Shown: positions 8,263 through 17,090 of the stretch, one piece after another
Layout of the letters: each line of letters opens with the position of its first letter
Numbering within the stretch: position 1 is the first letter of the stretch
Source: Microbacterium algeriense
GTDB taxonomy: Bacteria > Actinomycetota > Actinomycetes > Actinomycetales > Microbacteriaceae
Direction of reading: 5' to 3'
DNA: 64,000 nucleotides
NCBI RefSeq assembly: GCF_008868005.1
Contig: NZ_WAAO01000002.1
Coordinates: forward strand, 744,001 to 808,000
The notes under the pieces: model-generated
The model's input: only the letters and a program-made list of their open reading frames with translations
What the model was told of the DNA's origin: nothing
Databases searched by the model: none
Position numbers and translations under genes: made by a program

Positions 8263-10733
8263 GCTCGCCCTCCGAGAAGTACGCGCAGGCTCGCGCGGCC
8301 GCGGAGCACCCGGAGTCGACGGCGTTCGCCGCGCTGCAGAAGTTCCAGCTGGATCCCTTCCAGGTGGCCGGATGCCACGCCCTCGAGAACGGCCGGAGCG
8401 TGCTCGTGGCAGCGCCGACCGGCGCGGGCAAGACCGTCGTGGGGGAGTTCGCGATCCACCTCGCGATGCAGAGCTCCAGCGACAAGGCGTTCTACACGAC
8501 GCCGATGAAAGCCCTCTCCAACCAGAAGTTCCGCGAACTGGTCGAGGTCTACGGTGCCGATCAGGTCGGTCTGCTCACCGGTGACACGAACATCAACGGA
8601 AACGCACGCATCGTGGTGATGACCACCGAGGTGCTCCGGAACATGATCTATGCCGACTCCGCGGCGCTGCGCGATCTGCGGTACGTGGTCATGGACGAGG
8701 TCCACTATCTGGCCGACCGCTTCCGCGGCGCGGTGTGGGAAGAGGTCATCATCCACCTCCCTGCGCGGGTGCGCCTGGTGTCGCTGAGCGCGACGGTGTC
8801 GAACGCCGAGGAGTTCGGCGACTGGCTCGACACGGTCCGCGGCGACACCGAGGTCATCGTCTCGGAGATCCGGCCGGTACCGCTGGAGCAGCATGTGCTC
8901 GTCCGCGACGACCTGCTCCCGCTGTTCGACGACCGCGCAGGGCTCGCGACAGCTCAGGTGAACCAGGAGCTCATGCGCATCCGCTCCTCGACGGGGTCGA
9001 ACTACGACAACAACCGCCAGGCGCAGTCCTACCGCAGCAACAGGCACGCAGGTCGGCAGGCGCAGCGGCCTCCGCGCGGTGGGCGGCGTCCGGTGCGCGC
9101 AGCGAATGCCCGGCGGATCGAGCGCATGGATCGCCCGGACGTCGTGCGGCTGCTGGAACGCGCGAACCTACTTCCCGCGATCTTCTTCATCTTCAGTCGT
9201 GTCGGCTGCGACGCGGCCGTGCAGCAGGTGCGGCGCTCCGGCATCCGACTGACCACGAACGAGGAGCGCGCGGAGATCCGCGCGATGGTCGAGGACCGCA
9301 CCCGGTCGCTCCAGGACGAGGACCTCGACGTCCTCGGGTACTGGGAATGGCTGGACAACCTCGAGCGCGGTGTCGCCTCGCATCATGCGGGACTGCTCCC
9401 GGCGTTCAAGGAGGTCGTGGAGGAGCTCTTCCGGCGCAAGCTCGTCAAGGTCGTCTTCGCGACGGAGACGCTCGCGCTGGGCATCAACATGCCCGCGCGC
9501 ACCGTGGTGCTGGAGAAGATGGAGAAGTTCAACGGCGAGGCTCGTGTCGCCATCACCTCGGGCGAGTACACGCAGCTGACCGGCCGCGCCGGCAGGCGGG
9601 GGATCGACGTCGAGGGCCATGCCGTCGTGCAGTGGACCGAGGGCATGGATCCGCAGGCGGTCGCGGCACTCGCTTCCCGACGGACGTATCCGCTCAACTC
9701 GAGCTTCCGGCCGACCTACAACATGGCCGTCAACCTCATCGACATGTTCGGCAAGGTCAGGGCTCGCCAGATCCTCGAATCGTCCTTCGCACAGTTCCAG
9801 GCCGATCGTGCGGTCGTCGGGCTGGCTCGACAGGTCAGGGAGGCCGAGGAGTCGTTGGCGGGCTATCAGGCCGCCATGGCCTGCGAACACGGTGACTTCT
9901 CGGAGTATTCGGCGATCCGGCGCGAACTGAGCGACCTGGAGAAGAAGAACCGTCAGGACTCGAACGCGCCGCGCGCGGCGCGGGACAAGCGGATGAAGCG
10001 GATCCAGACGCTGCGGACGCAGATGCAGCGTCACCCGTGTCACCGCTGCCCGGACCGTGAGGCGCATGCTCGCTGGGCGGAGCGGTACTGGAAGCTGAAG
10101 CGTCAGACGGACAGGACGCGGCGGCAGATCGAGACGCGCACGGGAACCGTGGCACGCGTGTTCGACCGGGTGGTGGAGGTGCTCGAGACCCTGGACTACC
10201 TGACCGGCGAGGGCCCCGAGACCGCGCTGACGGAAGCGGGGAGGACGATGCGACGCATCTACGGCGAACGCGACCTCCTCGTCGCGGAGTCGCTGCGGCA
10301 GGGGCTGTGGAACGGCCTCGATGCTCCCTCTCTCGCGGCCATGGCCTGCTGCCTCGTGTACGAGCCCCGCCGCGATGAGGCGAACTCGGGGGAGAGGGGT
10401 CTTCCGCGCGGTGCGTTCCGTGCCGCGTACGAGAAGACCACGACCCTGTGGGCCGAGCTCGATGATCTGGAGCAGGACCATCACCTTCCCGGGAGCGAGC
10501 CGCTGGCCGCGGGCCTGGCCGGCGCCATGCATTCCTGGGCGCGCGGCGGTCTGCTCGACCGCGTGCTGATCGACGCGGACATGGCGGCGGGAGATTTCGT
10601 GCGCTGGGCGAAGCAGACGATCGATCTGCTCGATCAGCTGTCGATTGTCGCAGAGGACGCCGCGCTCGCGCGGACGGCTCGAGCCGCGCTGGACGGCGTG
10701 CGCCGCGGAATCGTCGCCTACTCGTCGATGTGA
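8259..10733 (+). CDS. helY: Ski2/Mtr4-like DEAD/DEAH-box RNA helicase (HelY)
   Basis: 824-aa superfamily 2 helicase. Walker A is AAPTGAGKT (residues 51-59), motif II is VMDEVHYLADRFRG, motif III LVSLSATVSNAEEFG, and motif VI QLTGRAGRRGIDVEG. The C-terminal half matches the DSHCT region of Ski2/Mtr4 helicases. A basic insert with arginine/asparagine runs at about residues 250-285 separates the RecA domains. A likely role is RNA unwinding in decay or processing. It overlaps tatC and lnt by 4 bases each. Confidence 0.93.
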   Translation: MSSPSEKYAQARAAAEHPESTAFAALQKFQLDPFQVAGCHALENGRSVLVAAPTGAGKTVVGEFAIHLAMQSSSDKAFYTTPMKALSNQKFRELVEVYGADQVGLLTGDTNINGNARIVVMTTEVLRNMIYADSAALRDLRYVVMDEVHYLADRFRGAVWEEVIIHLPARVRLVSLSATVSNAEEFGDWLDTVRGDTEVIVSEIRPVPLEQHVLVRDDLLPLFDDRAGLATAQVNQELMRIRSSTGSNYDNNRQAQSYRSNRHAGRQAQRPPRGGRRPVRAANARRIERMDRPDVVRLLERANLLPAIFFIFSRVGCDAAVQQVRRSGIRLTTNEERAEIRAMVEDRTRSLQDEDLDVLGYWEWLDNLERGVASHHAGLLPAFKEVVEELFRRKLVKVVFATETLALGINMPARTVVLEKMEKFNGEARVAITSGEYTQLTGRAGRRGIDVEGHAVVQWTEGMDPQAVAALASRRTYPLNSSFRPTYNMAVNLIDMFGKVRARQILESSFAQFQADRAVVGLARQVREAEESLAGYQAAMACEHGDFSEYSAIRRELSDLEKKNRQDSNAPRAARDKRMKRIQTLRTQMQRHPCHRCPDREAHARWAERYWKLKRQTDRTRRQIETRTGTVARVFDRVVEVLETLDYLTGEGPETALTEAGRTMRRIYGERDLLVAESLRQGLWNGLDAPSLAAMACCLVYEPRRDEANSGERGLPRGAFRAAYEKTTTLWAELDDLEQDHHLPGSEPLAAGLAGAMHSWARGGLLDRVLIDADMAAGDFVRWAKQTIDLLDQLSIVAEDAALARTARAALDGVRRGIVAYSSM

Positions 10734-12268
10734 GGATGGACGGGATGACCGACTCCCGCGCGCGCGAGCGCGCCCTGCTCCCGCTCTGGGCGGCCGTTCC
10801 GGCAGCCGCCCTCGCCGCCCTGCTGATGGATCTCGCGTACCCGGAGGCCGGGATCTGGATCCTCGCCTTCCCGTCTGCCGCCCTGCTGCTGCTGTCGTTG
10901 ATCGGGCGGCGCTTCGGCGGTGCACTGTTGGTCGGCCTGGTCTACGGGGTGCTGTTCTTCGGCATGCTCGTGTCGTGGACCTCGCGCTATCTCGGTCCGA
11001 TCCCGTGGGCGGCGCTCAGCGTCGTCGAAGGAGGGCTGACGGCCCTGGCACTGGTGCCGACGGCCCTGGCATACCGCTGGCTCCTTCGGGCCTTCCCCGG
11101 CACAGCAGGCCGGCTGTTCGTCCTCCCCGTGGTCGTCGCCGCGCTGTGGGTCGGGCGCGAGGTCTTCCTCGGCTCCTGGCCGTACGGAGGGTTCCCCTGG
11201 GCGCGTATCGGCATGAGCCAGGCGGAGAGCCCTCTGGCACCGCTGTCGTCGTGGGTGGGGGTGAGCGGGCTCGGTTTCCTCATGGTCCTCCTGGTCGCGA
11301 TGCTCATCGAGGTCGTCCGGCTGCGGGCGTGGCGTCGACCGATCCGTCTGGTGGCACCCGCCGTACTGGCCGTGGTCCTGCTGTTCACCCCGCTCTTCCC
11401 GACCTCGGTCTCGGGGTCGATGCGCATCGCCGCCGTTCAGGGCAACGGCCCCACCGGTTACTTCGACGAGCGCGAGCCGTTCTCGGTCATCCAGGCGCAG
11501 ACCGACGCGACGGCACCGCTGTACGGCGAGGACGTGGACCTGCTGGTGTGGCCGGAGGGATCGCTCGACGCCGATCCGTTCCAGAACGAGGCGATCGCCC
11601 GGCGAATGACCCTCGTGTCGACGCGGGTCGGCGCGCCGCTGCTGGCCAACGCGGCGACGGGCCGGGACGACCGCTATTACAACACCTCGATGCTGTGGAA
11701 CAGCGACGGCACCGCGGAACAGACGCACGACAAACGGCACCCCGTGCCCTTCGGCGAGTACGTGCCGGATCGCGCGTTCTACAACGCGCTGGTCCCCGAT
11801 CTGATCGGCCTGATCCAGCGCGAGTACACCCCGGGGACGAACCCCCCGATCGTGGAGGTCGGCGGAGTGCCGGTGGGTCTGGCGATCTGCTTCGACGTCA
11901 TCTACGACGACGTGATCACGGAGAGCTTGAACAACGGCGCGCAAGTGCTCGTCTTCCAGACGAACAACGCGGACTTCCGTGGCACAGACGAGAATCTGCA
12001 GCAGCTGTCCTTCGCGCGCATGCGGGCGATCGAGACGGGACGCAGCGTCGTGAACATCTCCACCGTCGGCACCAGCCAGGTCATCCGCAGCGACGGCTCG
12101 ACCGTCACCCGGCTAAATGCGGATGAGGCCGGAGCGATGCTCGAGGATGTCGAGCTTCGGTCCGGCCTCACAGCGGGGGTTGTTCTGGGGCCCTGGCTCC
12201 AGCTGCTGCTGGTCTGGGGCGGTCTGGGCGCGCTCGTGTTCGGGTGGTGGCGCGCCCGGAGGCGCTAA
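10730..12268 (+). CDS. lnt: Apolipoprotein N-acyltransferase Lnt
   Basis: 512-aa membrane enzyme that adds the third acyl chain to lipoproteins. Several N-terminal helices are followed by an extracytoplasmic nitrilase domain: catalytic Glu in VWPEGSLDADP, catalytic Cys in GLAICFDVIYDDV, and a Lys in the THDKRHPVPFGEYVP region. GTG 10730 overlaps the helY stop by 4 bases; ATG 10745 is possible. It acts after Lgt, also encoded in this window. The stop codon TAA interlocks with the rbpA stop on the other strand, so no terminator separates the convergent genes. Confidence 0.93.
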   Translation: MRMDGMTDSRARERALLPLWAAVPAAALAALLMDLAYPEAGIWILAFPSAALLLLSLIGRRFGGALLVGLVYGVLFFGMLVSWTSRYLGPIPWAALSVVEGGLTALALVPTALAYRWLLRAFPGTAGRLFVLPVVVAALWVGREVFLGSWPYGGFPWARIGMSQAESPLAPLSSWVGVSGLGFLMVLLVAMLIEVVRLRAWRRPIRLVAPAVLAVVLLFTPLFPTSVSGSMRIAAVQGNGPTGYFDEREPFSVIQAQTDATAPLYGEDVDLLVWPEGSLDADPFQNEAIARRMTLVSTRVGAPLLANAATGRDDRYYNTSMLWNSDGTAEQTHDKRHPVPFGEYVPDRAFYNALVPDLIGLIQREYTPGTNPPIVEVGGVPVGLAICFDVIYDDVITESLNNGAQVLVFQTNNADFRGTDENLQQLSFARMRAIETGRSVVNISTVGTSQVIRSDGSTVTRLNADEAGAMLEDVELRSGLTAGVVLGPWLQLLLVWGGLGALVFGWWRARRR

Positions 12269-12648
12269 GCGCCGATCTTCTCCCTCGTCGGGTCTTCGCC
12301 GGCACCCCGGCGGGCCCGGATGAAGGCGAACCGCTCCTCGAGCAGCTCCTCGAGCTCCGCACGGGTGCGGCGCTCCATCAGCATGTCCCAGTGGGTGCGA
12401 GCGGCCTTCTCGTCGGTCGCTTCGAGCGTCACGGCCTGGCCGTCGACGTTCAAGCGGGCCTCAGCACCGCAGGAGCGGCACTCCCAGGTCTGGGGCGGCT
12501 CGGCGTCCGCCGCGAACATCAGGTTCGTGACGTGGCCGCATGTGTCACAGGTGTAGGTGGTCTCACGGCGCTCCATGAAAACGACGCCCTCTTCGCTCTG
12601 TAGGCTCTGGGCGCCGAGTCGGATGCCGCGCAGGCTGCGATCTGCCAT
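12265..12648 (-). CDS. rbpA: RNA polymerase-binding protein RbpA
   Basis: 127-aa actinobacteria-specific transcription factor that binds the primary sigma factor and stabilises the open complex. The core domain shows the paired cysteine motifs CDTCGH and CRSCGA (residues about 34-60) that stabilise the RbpA core, and the C-terminal helix with KAARTHWDMLMERRTRAELEELL is the sigma-interacting domain. The last 20 residues are charged. lnt-rbpA adjacency is conserved in mycobacteria. A TATACC -10-like box lies at 12673-12678. Confidence 0.96.
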   Translation of the reverse strand: MADRSLRGIRLGAQSLQSEEGVVFMERRETTYTCDTCGHVTNLMFAADAEPPQTWECRSCGAEARLNVDGQAVTLEATDEKAARTHWDMLMERRTRAELEELLEERFAFIRARRGAGEDPTREKIGA

Positions 12649-12672
12649 TTTGTGGTCCTCTCGTCGCTGTCA

Positions 12673-12678
12673 GGTATA
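12673..12678 (-). promoter_or_regulatory. Probable -10 element of rbpA
   Basis: GTTATACC on the minus strand about 25 bases upstream of the rbpA ATG. A SigR-type GGGAAT plus GTT pair with correct spacing was looked for and not found. Confidence 0.4.
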
Positions 12679-12770
12679 ACGCTCCAGCCTGTGCGCTTCA
12701 TCCACGCGGGCGGCTTCCCGGCGGAACTCACAGGTTAATCCCAGCGCCGGAGGTTATGGGGCGCGGCGGA

Positions 12771-13547
12771 TCACCGAGGGGAGAGGGTCCGAAGCGCGAG
12801 GTCCGCGCGATCGGAGACGATGCCATCGGCGCCCAGCGCGATCAGGCGCCGCATGTCCTCGGGCTCGTTCACGGTCCACACATGGACTTCTACTCCGTGC
12901 CGATGCGCCGCACGCAGCAGCGCCGGGGTGAGCACCTGGAGAGCACGGTGCCTCTCGGGGATCTGCAGCGCGTCGATGTCGCGGAGGATGCGAGCGGGGG
13001 AGAGGTGCAGAGCGGACAGCGCGCGGAGGGAGGCGATCGTGGCGCTCCCGCCGGAGGTCGCGGGGCGCAGGGCCGCGCCGGCCCGCAGCACGGATGCGAG
13101 CGCTGCGCGACGGTTGCGGTCTGAGAAGCTCGTCAGGAGGACGCGGTGGGTGTCCTCGACGAGGATCGGTCCGATCGGATCGACGGCCGCCGCGGTCTTG
13201 ACGTCGATGTTGAAGCGCACCTCCGGGAAGGACGACAGGGCCTCCGCCACGGTCAGGAGTCCGCCGTGGTCCGCGAACAGAGCTCGGAGCTCCCTCGTCC
13301 GGACCTCATGGACGCCGCGTCGGTCGTCGGCGAGACGGACGAGGTTCGCGTCGTGGAACAGCACCACGTCGCCGTCCGCGGTGACCTGGCAGTCCGTCTC
13401 GATGTACTCCGCACCGGCGGCATGAGCGGCTGCGAAGGCCGCGGCCGTGTTCTCCCAGATGCCGGAGTCCTCGCCCTCCGCGGTGACGAGACCGCGATGG
13501 GCGAGGACTCGGGGGTGCCGCGTCTTCGTGAAGTACGGGTGCGTCAC
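12771..13547 (-). CDS. ugpQ: Glycerophosphodiester phosphodiesterase
   Basis: 258-aa cytoplasmic TIM-barrel enzyme that cleaves glycerophosphodiesters to glycerol-3-phosphate and an alcohol. Signature residues are visible: VLAHRGL (catalytic His-Arg), ENTAAAFAAAHAAGAEYIETD and VLFHD (metal and catalytic residues), and VHVWTVNEPEDMRRLIALGADGIVSD near the end. GTG 13547 overlaps the SPFH stop as GTGA, so it is the third gene of the nfeD-SPFH-ugpQ operon and probably serves lipid turnover linked to it. A GGGGGAG heptamer (12996-13002) lies on its non-coding strand. Confidence 0.92.
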   Translation of the reverse strand: MTHPYFTKTRHPRVLAHRGLVTAEGEDSGIWENTAAAFAAAHAAGAEYIETDCQVTADGDVVLFHDANLVRLADDRRGVHEVRTRELRALFADHGGLLTVAEALSSFPEVRFNIDVKTAAAVDPIGPILVEDTHRVLLTSFSDRNRRAALASVLRAGAALRPATSGGSATIASLRALSALHLSPARILRDIDALQIPERHRALQVLTPALLRAAHRHGVEVHVWTVNEPEDMRRLIALGADGIVSDRADLALRTLSPR

Positions 13548-14473
13548 GCGCCGGGGAGCGTGTTGGTCGGGCCCTGTCCGGGCTTCGGCGTGAACGCGCT
13601 GCCGATTCCCTTCAGTGCCTCGGTGAGCTCGCTCGGGATGATCCAGAGCTTGTTGGACTGGCCCTCGCTGATCTTCGGCAGCATCTGCAGGTACTGATAG
13701 GCGAGCAGCTTGTCGTCCGGCTCGCCCTGGTGGATAGCACTGAAGACGTTCTGGATGGCCTCGGCCTCACCCTGCGCGCGAAGGACCGCGGCCTGCTTGT
13801 CGCCCTCGGCTCGGAGGATCTCCGCCTGTCGCGCACCCTCGGCTTCGAGGATCGCTGACTGCTTCGTGCCCTCCGCGGTCAGGATCGCGGCGCGACGGTC
13901 ACGCTCGGCGCGCATCTGCTTCTCCATCGAGTCCTGGATCGAGATGGGCGGGTCGATCGCCTTGAGCTCGACGCGACCGACGCGGATGCCCCACTTGCCG
14001 GTGGCCTCGTCCAGCACCACGCGGAGCTGGCCGTTGATGTTGTCGCGGCTGGTGAGCGCTTCCTCGAGGTTGAGCCCACCGACGACGTTTCGGAGTGTGG
14101 TCGTCGTCAGCTGCTCGACCGCGCCGAGGTAGTTGGCGATCTCGTACGTCGCCGCGCGTGCGTCGGTGACCTGGAAGTAGACGACGGTGTCGATCGAGAC
14201 GACGAGGTTGTCCTCGGTGATCACCGGCTGCGGCGGGAACGACACGACCTGCTCTCGCATGTCGATGAGGGGGCGCAGCCGGTCGATGAACGGCACCAGC
14301 AGGTTCAAGCCGGGTGTGAGGGTCTTGTGGTAACGCCCCAGGCGCTCCACCACGCCGGCGGTGGCCTGCGGGATGATGCGGATGGCACGCGCCACCGTGA
14401 CCACCACGAAGATGAGCACTGCGATCGCGAGTATCCATCCGATCGCGGTGGGGATGAACGAGGCGTCGTTCAC
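13544..14473 (-). CDS. SPFH/band-7 (stomatin/QmcA-like) membrane protein
   Basis: 309 aa: one N-terminal membrane helix (GWILAIAVLIFVVVTVARAI), then a stomatin/prohibitin domain beginning RIIPQATAGVVERLGRYHKTL and a coiled-coil of AEG/AQG heptad repeats (EAEGARQAEILRAEGDKQ) at residues about 190-235. SPFH proteins build ring scaffolds in membrane microdomains, and their partner is the NfeD protein encoded just upstream. GTG 14473 follows AGGAGAACCTC. The stop overlaps ugpQ by 4 bases. Confidence 0.93.
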   Translation of the reverse strand: MNDASFIPTAIGWILAIAVLIFVVVTVARAIRIIPQATAGVVERLGRYHKTLTPGLNLLVPFIDRLRPLIDMREQVVSFPPQPVITEDNLVVSIDTVVYFQVTDARAATYEIANYLGAVEQLTTTTLRNVVGGLNLEEALTSRDNINGQLRVVLDEATGKWGIRVGRVELKAIDPPISIQDSMEKQMRAERDRRAAILTAEGTKQSAILEAEGARQAEILRAEGDKQAAVLRAQGEAEAIQNVFSAIHQGEPDDKLLAYQYLQMLPKISEGQSNKLWIIPSELTEALKGIGSAFTPKPGQGPTNTLPGA

Positions 14474-14482
14474 GAGGTTCTC

Positions 14483-14956
14483 CTAGTCGTTGACGGGACG
14501 GACGATGACGGTGGCGCCGTGGACCGAGGTCACGGCGACCGGCGCACCCTGCGGGATCGCGACGGGTGTGGCGGCGCGCGCAGTCCAGGTGTCGCCGTTG
14601 GCGAGCTTGGCCTGCCCGGAGATCTGGGTGACCTCGCTGAGGGCGATGCCGCGGAGGTCGATGAGGGCATCGACGTTCGACTTCGTCGGATCCTCGCCGC
14701 GATGCAGCCGCCGCAGCAGCGGAGGGCGGAGGAACAGGATGAAGAGCGCGGCGGCGAGGGCCGCGATGATGACCTGCGCCCAGACCGGCACGCCGACCAG
14801 GTCGCTGAGGAGCCCGATCACGCCGCCGAAGCTCAGCATGAGGAATGTGAAATCGAGCGAGAGCATCTCGATCACGAGGAAGACGGCGATCAGGACCAGC
14901 CAGCCGATCCAGGCCCATTGGTCGATGAACGTGACGAATGTCGTGAAGTTGTCCAT
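14483..14956 (-). CDS. NfeD family membrane protein
   Basis: 157 aa with three hydrophobic segments (WAWIGWLVLIAVFLVIEML, FTFLMLSFGGVIGLLSDL, QVIIAALAAALFILFL) followed by an OB-fold domain typical of short NfeD proteins. NfeD partners SPFH proteins and probably modulates their oligomerisation. The start is supported by a full AAAGGAGG Shine-Dalgarno at 14961-14968. First gene of the nfeD-SPFH-ugpQ operon, divergent from the SDR gene. Confidence 0.92.
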   Translation of the reverse strand: MDNFTTFVTFIDQWAWIGWLVLIAVFLVIEMLSLDFTFLMLSFGGVIGLLSDLVGVPVWAQVIIAALAAALFILFLRPPLLRRLHRGEDPTKSNVDALIDLRGIALSEVTQISGQAKLANGDTWTARAATPVAIPQGAPVAVTSVHGATVIVRPVND

Positions 14957-14960
14957 GCGG

Positions 14961-14968
14961 CCTCCTTT
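14961..14968 (-). promoter_or_regulatory. Strong ribosome binding site of nfeD
   Basis: AAAGGAGG on the minus strand 4 bases before ATG 14956. It is one of the few near-perfect Shine-Dalgarno sequences in a window where most operon heads look leaderless. Confidence 0.7.
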
Positions 14969-15078
14969 GGGGTCAACGTATCACGCGCGCGGGTCCGGAT
15001 CGGGGCGCCACAGCGCACGCTTGGTAGGGTGTGAGGGCCGTGCGATCACGGCGTATTCACGCATCATGAGGAGTCACC

Positions 15079-15843
15079 GTGACCGACGTTCTTCCCGCAG
15101 GTTCCCTCGACGGCAAGGTCGCCCTTGTCACCGGTTCGTCGCGGGGGATCGGGGCGGACACCGTCCGCTATCTCGCCGAGGCCGGCGCCGACGTCGTCAT
15201 CAACTTCCGGAACAAGGCTCCGCGTGCCGAGAAGCTCGCCGCGCAGCTTCGCGAACTCGGCCGCCGCGCACTCGTCGTCGGCGCTGACCTGACAGACCCC
15301 GCCTCCGTCGCCGAGATGTTCGAGGCGGTCCGCGCCGAGTACGGTCGCCTCGACGTCCTGGTGCTCAACGCCTCCGGGGGCATGGAATCCGGCATGGCTG
15401 AGGACTACGCGCTCACGCTGAACCGCGACGCGCAGCTCAACGTCCTGAACGCGGCGACGCCGCTGCTGGGGGAGGGGGCGCGGGTGGTGTTCGTGACCAG
15501 CCACCAGGCGCACTTCATCCGGACGACCCCGACCATGCCGGAGTACGAACCCGTGGCCCTCTCGAAGCGCGCGGGCGAGGATGCTCTGCGTGAGCTGATC
15601 CCCGGCCTCGCCGAGAAGGGGATCGGCTTCACCGTCGTCTCGGGCGACATGATCGAGGGAACCATCACGGCCACGCTCCTCGAGCGAGCGAACCCTGGCG
15701 CCATCGCCGAGCGCCGCGAGTCGGCGGGCAAGCTCTACAACGTCTCCGAGTTCGCCGCCGAGGTCGCCAAGGCCGCCGTCGAGCCGGTGCCGACCGACAA
15801 CACGCGCTTGGTCGGCGACGTGAGCGCCTTCGTCGCCGAGTAG
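15079..15843 (+). CDS. SDR family oxidoreductase with altered catalytic tyrosine
   Basis: 254-aa short-chain dehydrogenase/reductase. The cofactor motif TGSSRGIGAD lies near residues 19-28 and the NAG-equivalent reads LNASGG. The catalytic YxxxK position reads VALSK, with valine where tyrosine is expected; a tyrosine occurs three residues earlier (EYEPVALSKRAGED). It may therefore be an atypical SDR with changed chemistry or only nucleotide binding. GTG 15079 follows GAGGAG at 15068-15073. A strong hairpin terminator follows the stop. Confidence 0.85.
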   Translation: MTDVLPAGSLDGKVALVTGSSRGIGADTVRYLAEAGADVVINFRNKAPRAEKLAAQLRELGRRALVVGADLTDPASVAEMFEAVRAEYGRLDVLVLNASGGMESGMAEDYALTLNRDAQLNVLNAATPLLGEGARVVFVTSHQAHFIRTTPTMPEYEPVALSKRAGEDALRELIPGLAEKGIGFTVVSGDMIEGTITATLLERANPGAIAERRESAGKLYNVSEFAAEVAKAAVEPVPTDNTRLVGDVSAFVAE

Positions 15844-15856
15844 CCGTCGAACGAGA

Positions 15857-15895
15857 GAACGGCCCCGTCCTGCGTGAAGCAGGACGGGGCCGTTC
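15857..15895. terminator. Bidirectional intrinsic terminator
   Basis: Perfect 17-bp stem (15857-15873 with 15879-15895) and a 5-base loop GTGAA, between the convergent SDR and DUF308 genes. The stem is GC-rich and there is no long T tract on either side. Confidence 0.85.
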
Positions 15896-15914
15896 CGTCG
15901 TTCGGGATGATGCG

Positions 15915-16505
15915 TCAGATGGTGGCGCCGTTCTGCGCGGCGACATACTCCTTCTCGTCCTTGCCGAGAGTGATCGCCCGGACGATCTGGATGATTCCGA
16001 GGACCACGAGCGAGATGCCGAGCAGCAGCCAGAAGGCGAAGCCGGCGACCAGCGGCGAGAACAGCACGATGATTCCGGCGACGATGCTGAGGATGGCGTA
16101 GAGCACCGTCCAGACGCGGGAGCCGTCGCTGCCGAGAAGGCTGAGCGCGACGACGCCATCGACGATCCAGCTGACGCCGATGAAGATCACGACGACGAAC
16201 GCCAGCGTCGCAGCGGCGACGTTCAGGTTGAAGAAGGCGATCACGCCCGCGACGATGTACAGCAGTCCGAGGACGATGTGGCCCACACGGGCCCAGCCGC
16301 CCTTGGTGCTGGAGAAGATGCCCAGGCCGATGTAGACGAGACCGGCGATGATCAGGTAGGACGCGAAGATCGCGGTCACGATGACAGCCGACTTCACCGG
16401 CCAGACGAGCAGGACGATGCCCGCGATCAGCGCGAGCACACCGGCGACGGCGAGCGTGACGCGGATCGACTTGAACAGCGACTTCGTTGCGAGTGGTTCA
16501 GACAT
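15915..16505 (-). CDS. HdeD/DUF308 family membrane protein
   Basis: 196-aa protein with six predicted membrane segments, starting after a short cytoplasmic MSEPLATKSLFKSIR. The helices pair as internal repeats (VLALIAGIVLLVWP, FASYLIIAGLVYIGLG, and so on), the hallmark of the DUF308/HdeD family. In enterobacteria HdeD is linked to acid stress; in actinobacteria the function is not established. AAAGGGG lies 7 bases upstream of ATG 16505 and a TACCCT box at 16550-16555 could be its -10. Divergent from the AraC-type regulator. Confidence 0.9.
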   Translation of the reverse strand: MSEPLATKSLFKSIRVTLAVAGVLALIAGIVLLVWPVKSAVIVTAIFASYLIIAGLVYIGLGIFSSTKGGWARVGHIVLGLLYIVAGVIAFFNLNVAAATLAFVVVIFIGVSWIVDGVVALSLLGSDGSRVWTVLYAILSIVAGIIVLFSPLVAGFAFWLLLGISLVVLGIIQIVRAITLGKDEKEYVAAQNGATI

Positions 16506-16549
16506 GGTGGGGACCCCTTTCTGAAAAGATCCTGTGAGGATGCCCCCTC

Positions 16550-16555
16550 AGGGTA
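16550..16555 (-). promoter_or_regulatory. Probable -10 element of the DUF308 gene
   Basis: TACCCT on the minus strand about 44 bases upstream of ATG 16505, with AAAGGGG as ribosome binding site in the leader. Confidence 0.4.
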
Positions 16556-16632
16556 GCGCTCCCGCGGTCCCAGGTGGGGAGAAGCGCGCGCCCGCGTTTC
16601 CTTTGGTCATTCCGCGACTCACGGCGTCATGA

Positions 16633-16638
16633 CAGGAT
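16633..16638 (+). promoter_or_regulatory. Possible -10 element, leaderless AraC-type regulator
   Basis: CAGGAT ends 6 bases before GTG 16645; the hexamer deviates at the first base but sits at the same spacing as the other leaderless promoters in the window. Confidence 0.4.
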
Positions 16639-16644
16639 CGATCC

Positions 16645-17085
16645 GTGAATGCCCCGGATGACGCGCGCCTGCGCGAGCTCGTTGTGATGCGGAAGGTCAG
16701 GGACCGCATCGATCGGGAGTACGCGAAGCCCTTGGACGTCGAGGCGCTCGCCCGCGGGGTCCACATGTCCGCCGGGCACCTGAGCAGGCAGTTCCGCGAA
16801 GCATACGGCGAGTCGCCGTACTCGTATCTGATGACCCGTCGGATCGAGCGGGCGATGGCTCTGCTGCGTCGCGGGGACCTCACGGTGACGGAGGTGTGCT
16901 TCGAGGTCGGCTGCTCGTCCCTCGGCACCTTCAGCACGCGTTTCTCCGAACTCGTCGGTGTCGCACCCAGCGTGTACCGTGAACGCGCCGCCGACGTCGA
17001 GGGCATCCCGTCGTTCCAGGCGAAGCATGTGACCAGACCGATCAGGAATCGAGAAGCGCCGCGCACCGACGCGCATCTAACGTGA
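16645..17085 (+). CDS. AraC family transcriptional regulator (DNA-binding domain only)
   Basis: 146-aa protein that is almost entirely an AraC/XylS double helix-turn-helix domain: LDVEALARGVHMSAGHLSRQFREAYGESPYSYL then VCFEVGCSSLGTFSTRFSELVGVAPS. There is no N-terminal ligand domain, so it may respond to level or to a partner rather than a bound effector. The C-terminal 25 residues are basic and unstructured. Its stop overlaps the region of the VOC gene start, and a UvrA-like ABC protein follows; this three-gene cassette recurs in actinobacteria and looks like a self-regulated resistance unit. Confidence 0.88.
   Translation: MNAPDDARLRELVVMRKVRDRIDREYAKPLDVEALARGVHMSAGHLSRQFREAYGESPYSYLMTRRIERAMALLRRGDLTVTEVCFEVGCSSLGTFSTRFSELVGVAPSVYRERAADVEGIPSFQAKHVTRPIRNREAPRTDAHLT
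17078..17083 (+). promoter_or_regulatory. Probable -10 element, leaderless VOC gene
   Basis: TAACGT ends 7 bases before ATG 17091, inside the end of the AraC gene. This supports ATG 17091 over the upstream GTG 17082. Confidence 0.5.
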
Positions 17086-17090
17086 ACACC

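Noticed and set aside
12649..12770. SigR-type promoter (GGGAAT and GTT) for rbpA, known from Streptomyces.
   Set aside because: A GGGAAG occurs but at the wrong distance from the GTTATACC box.
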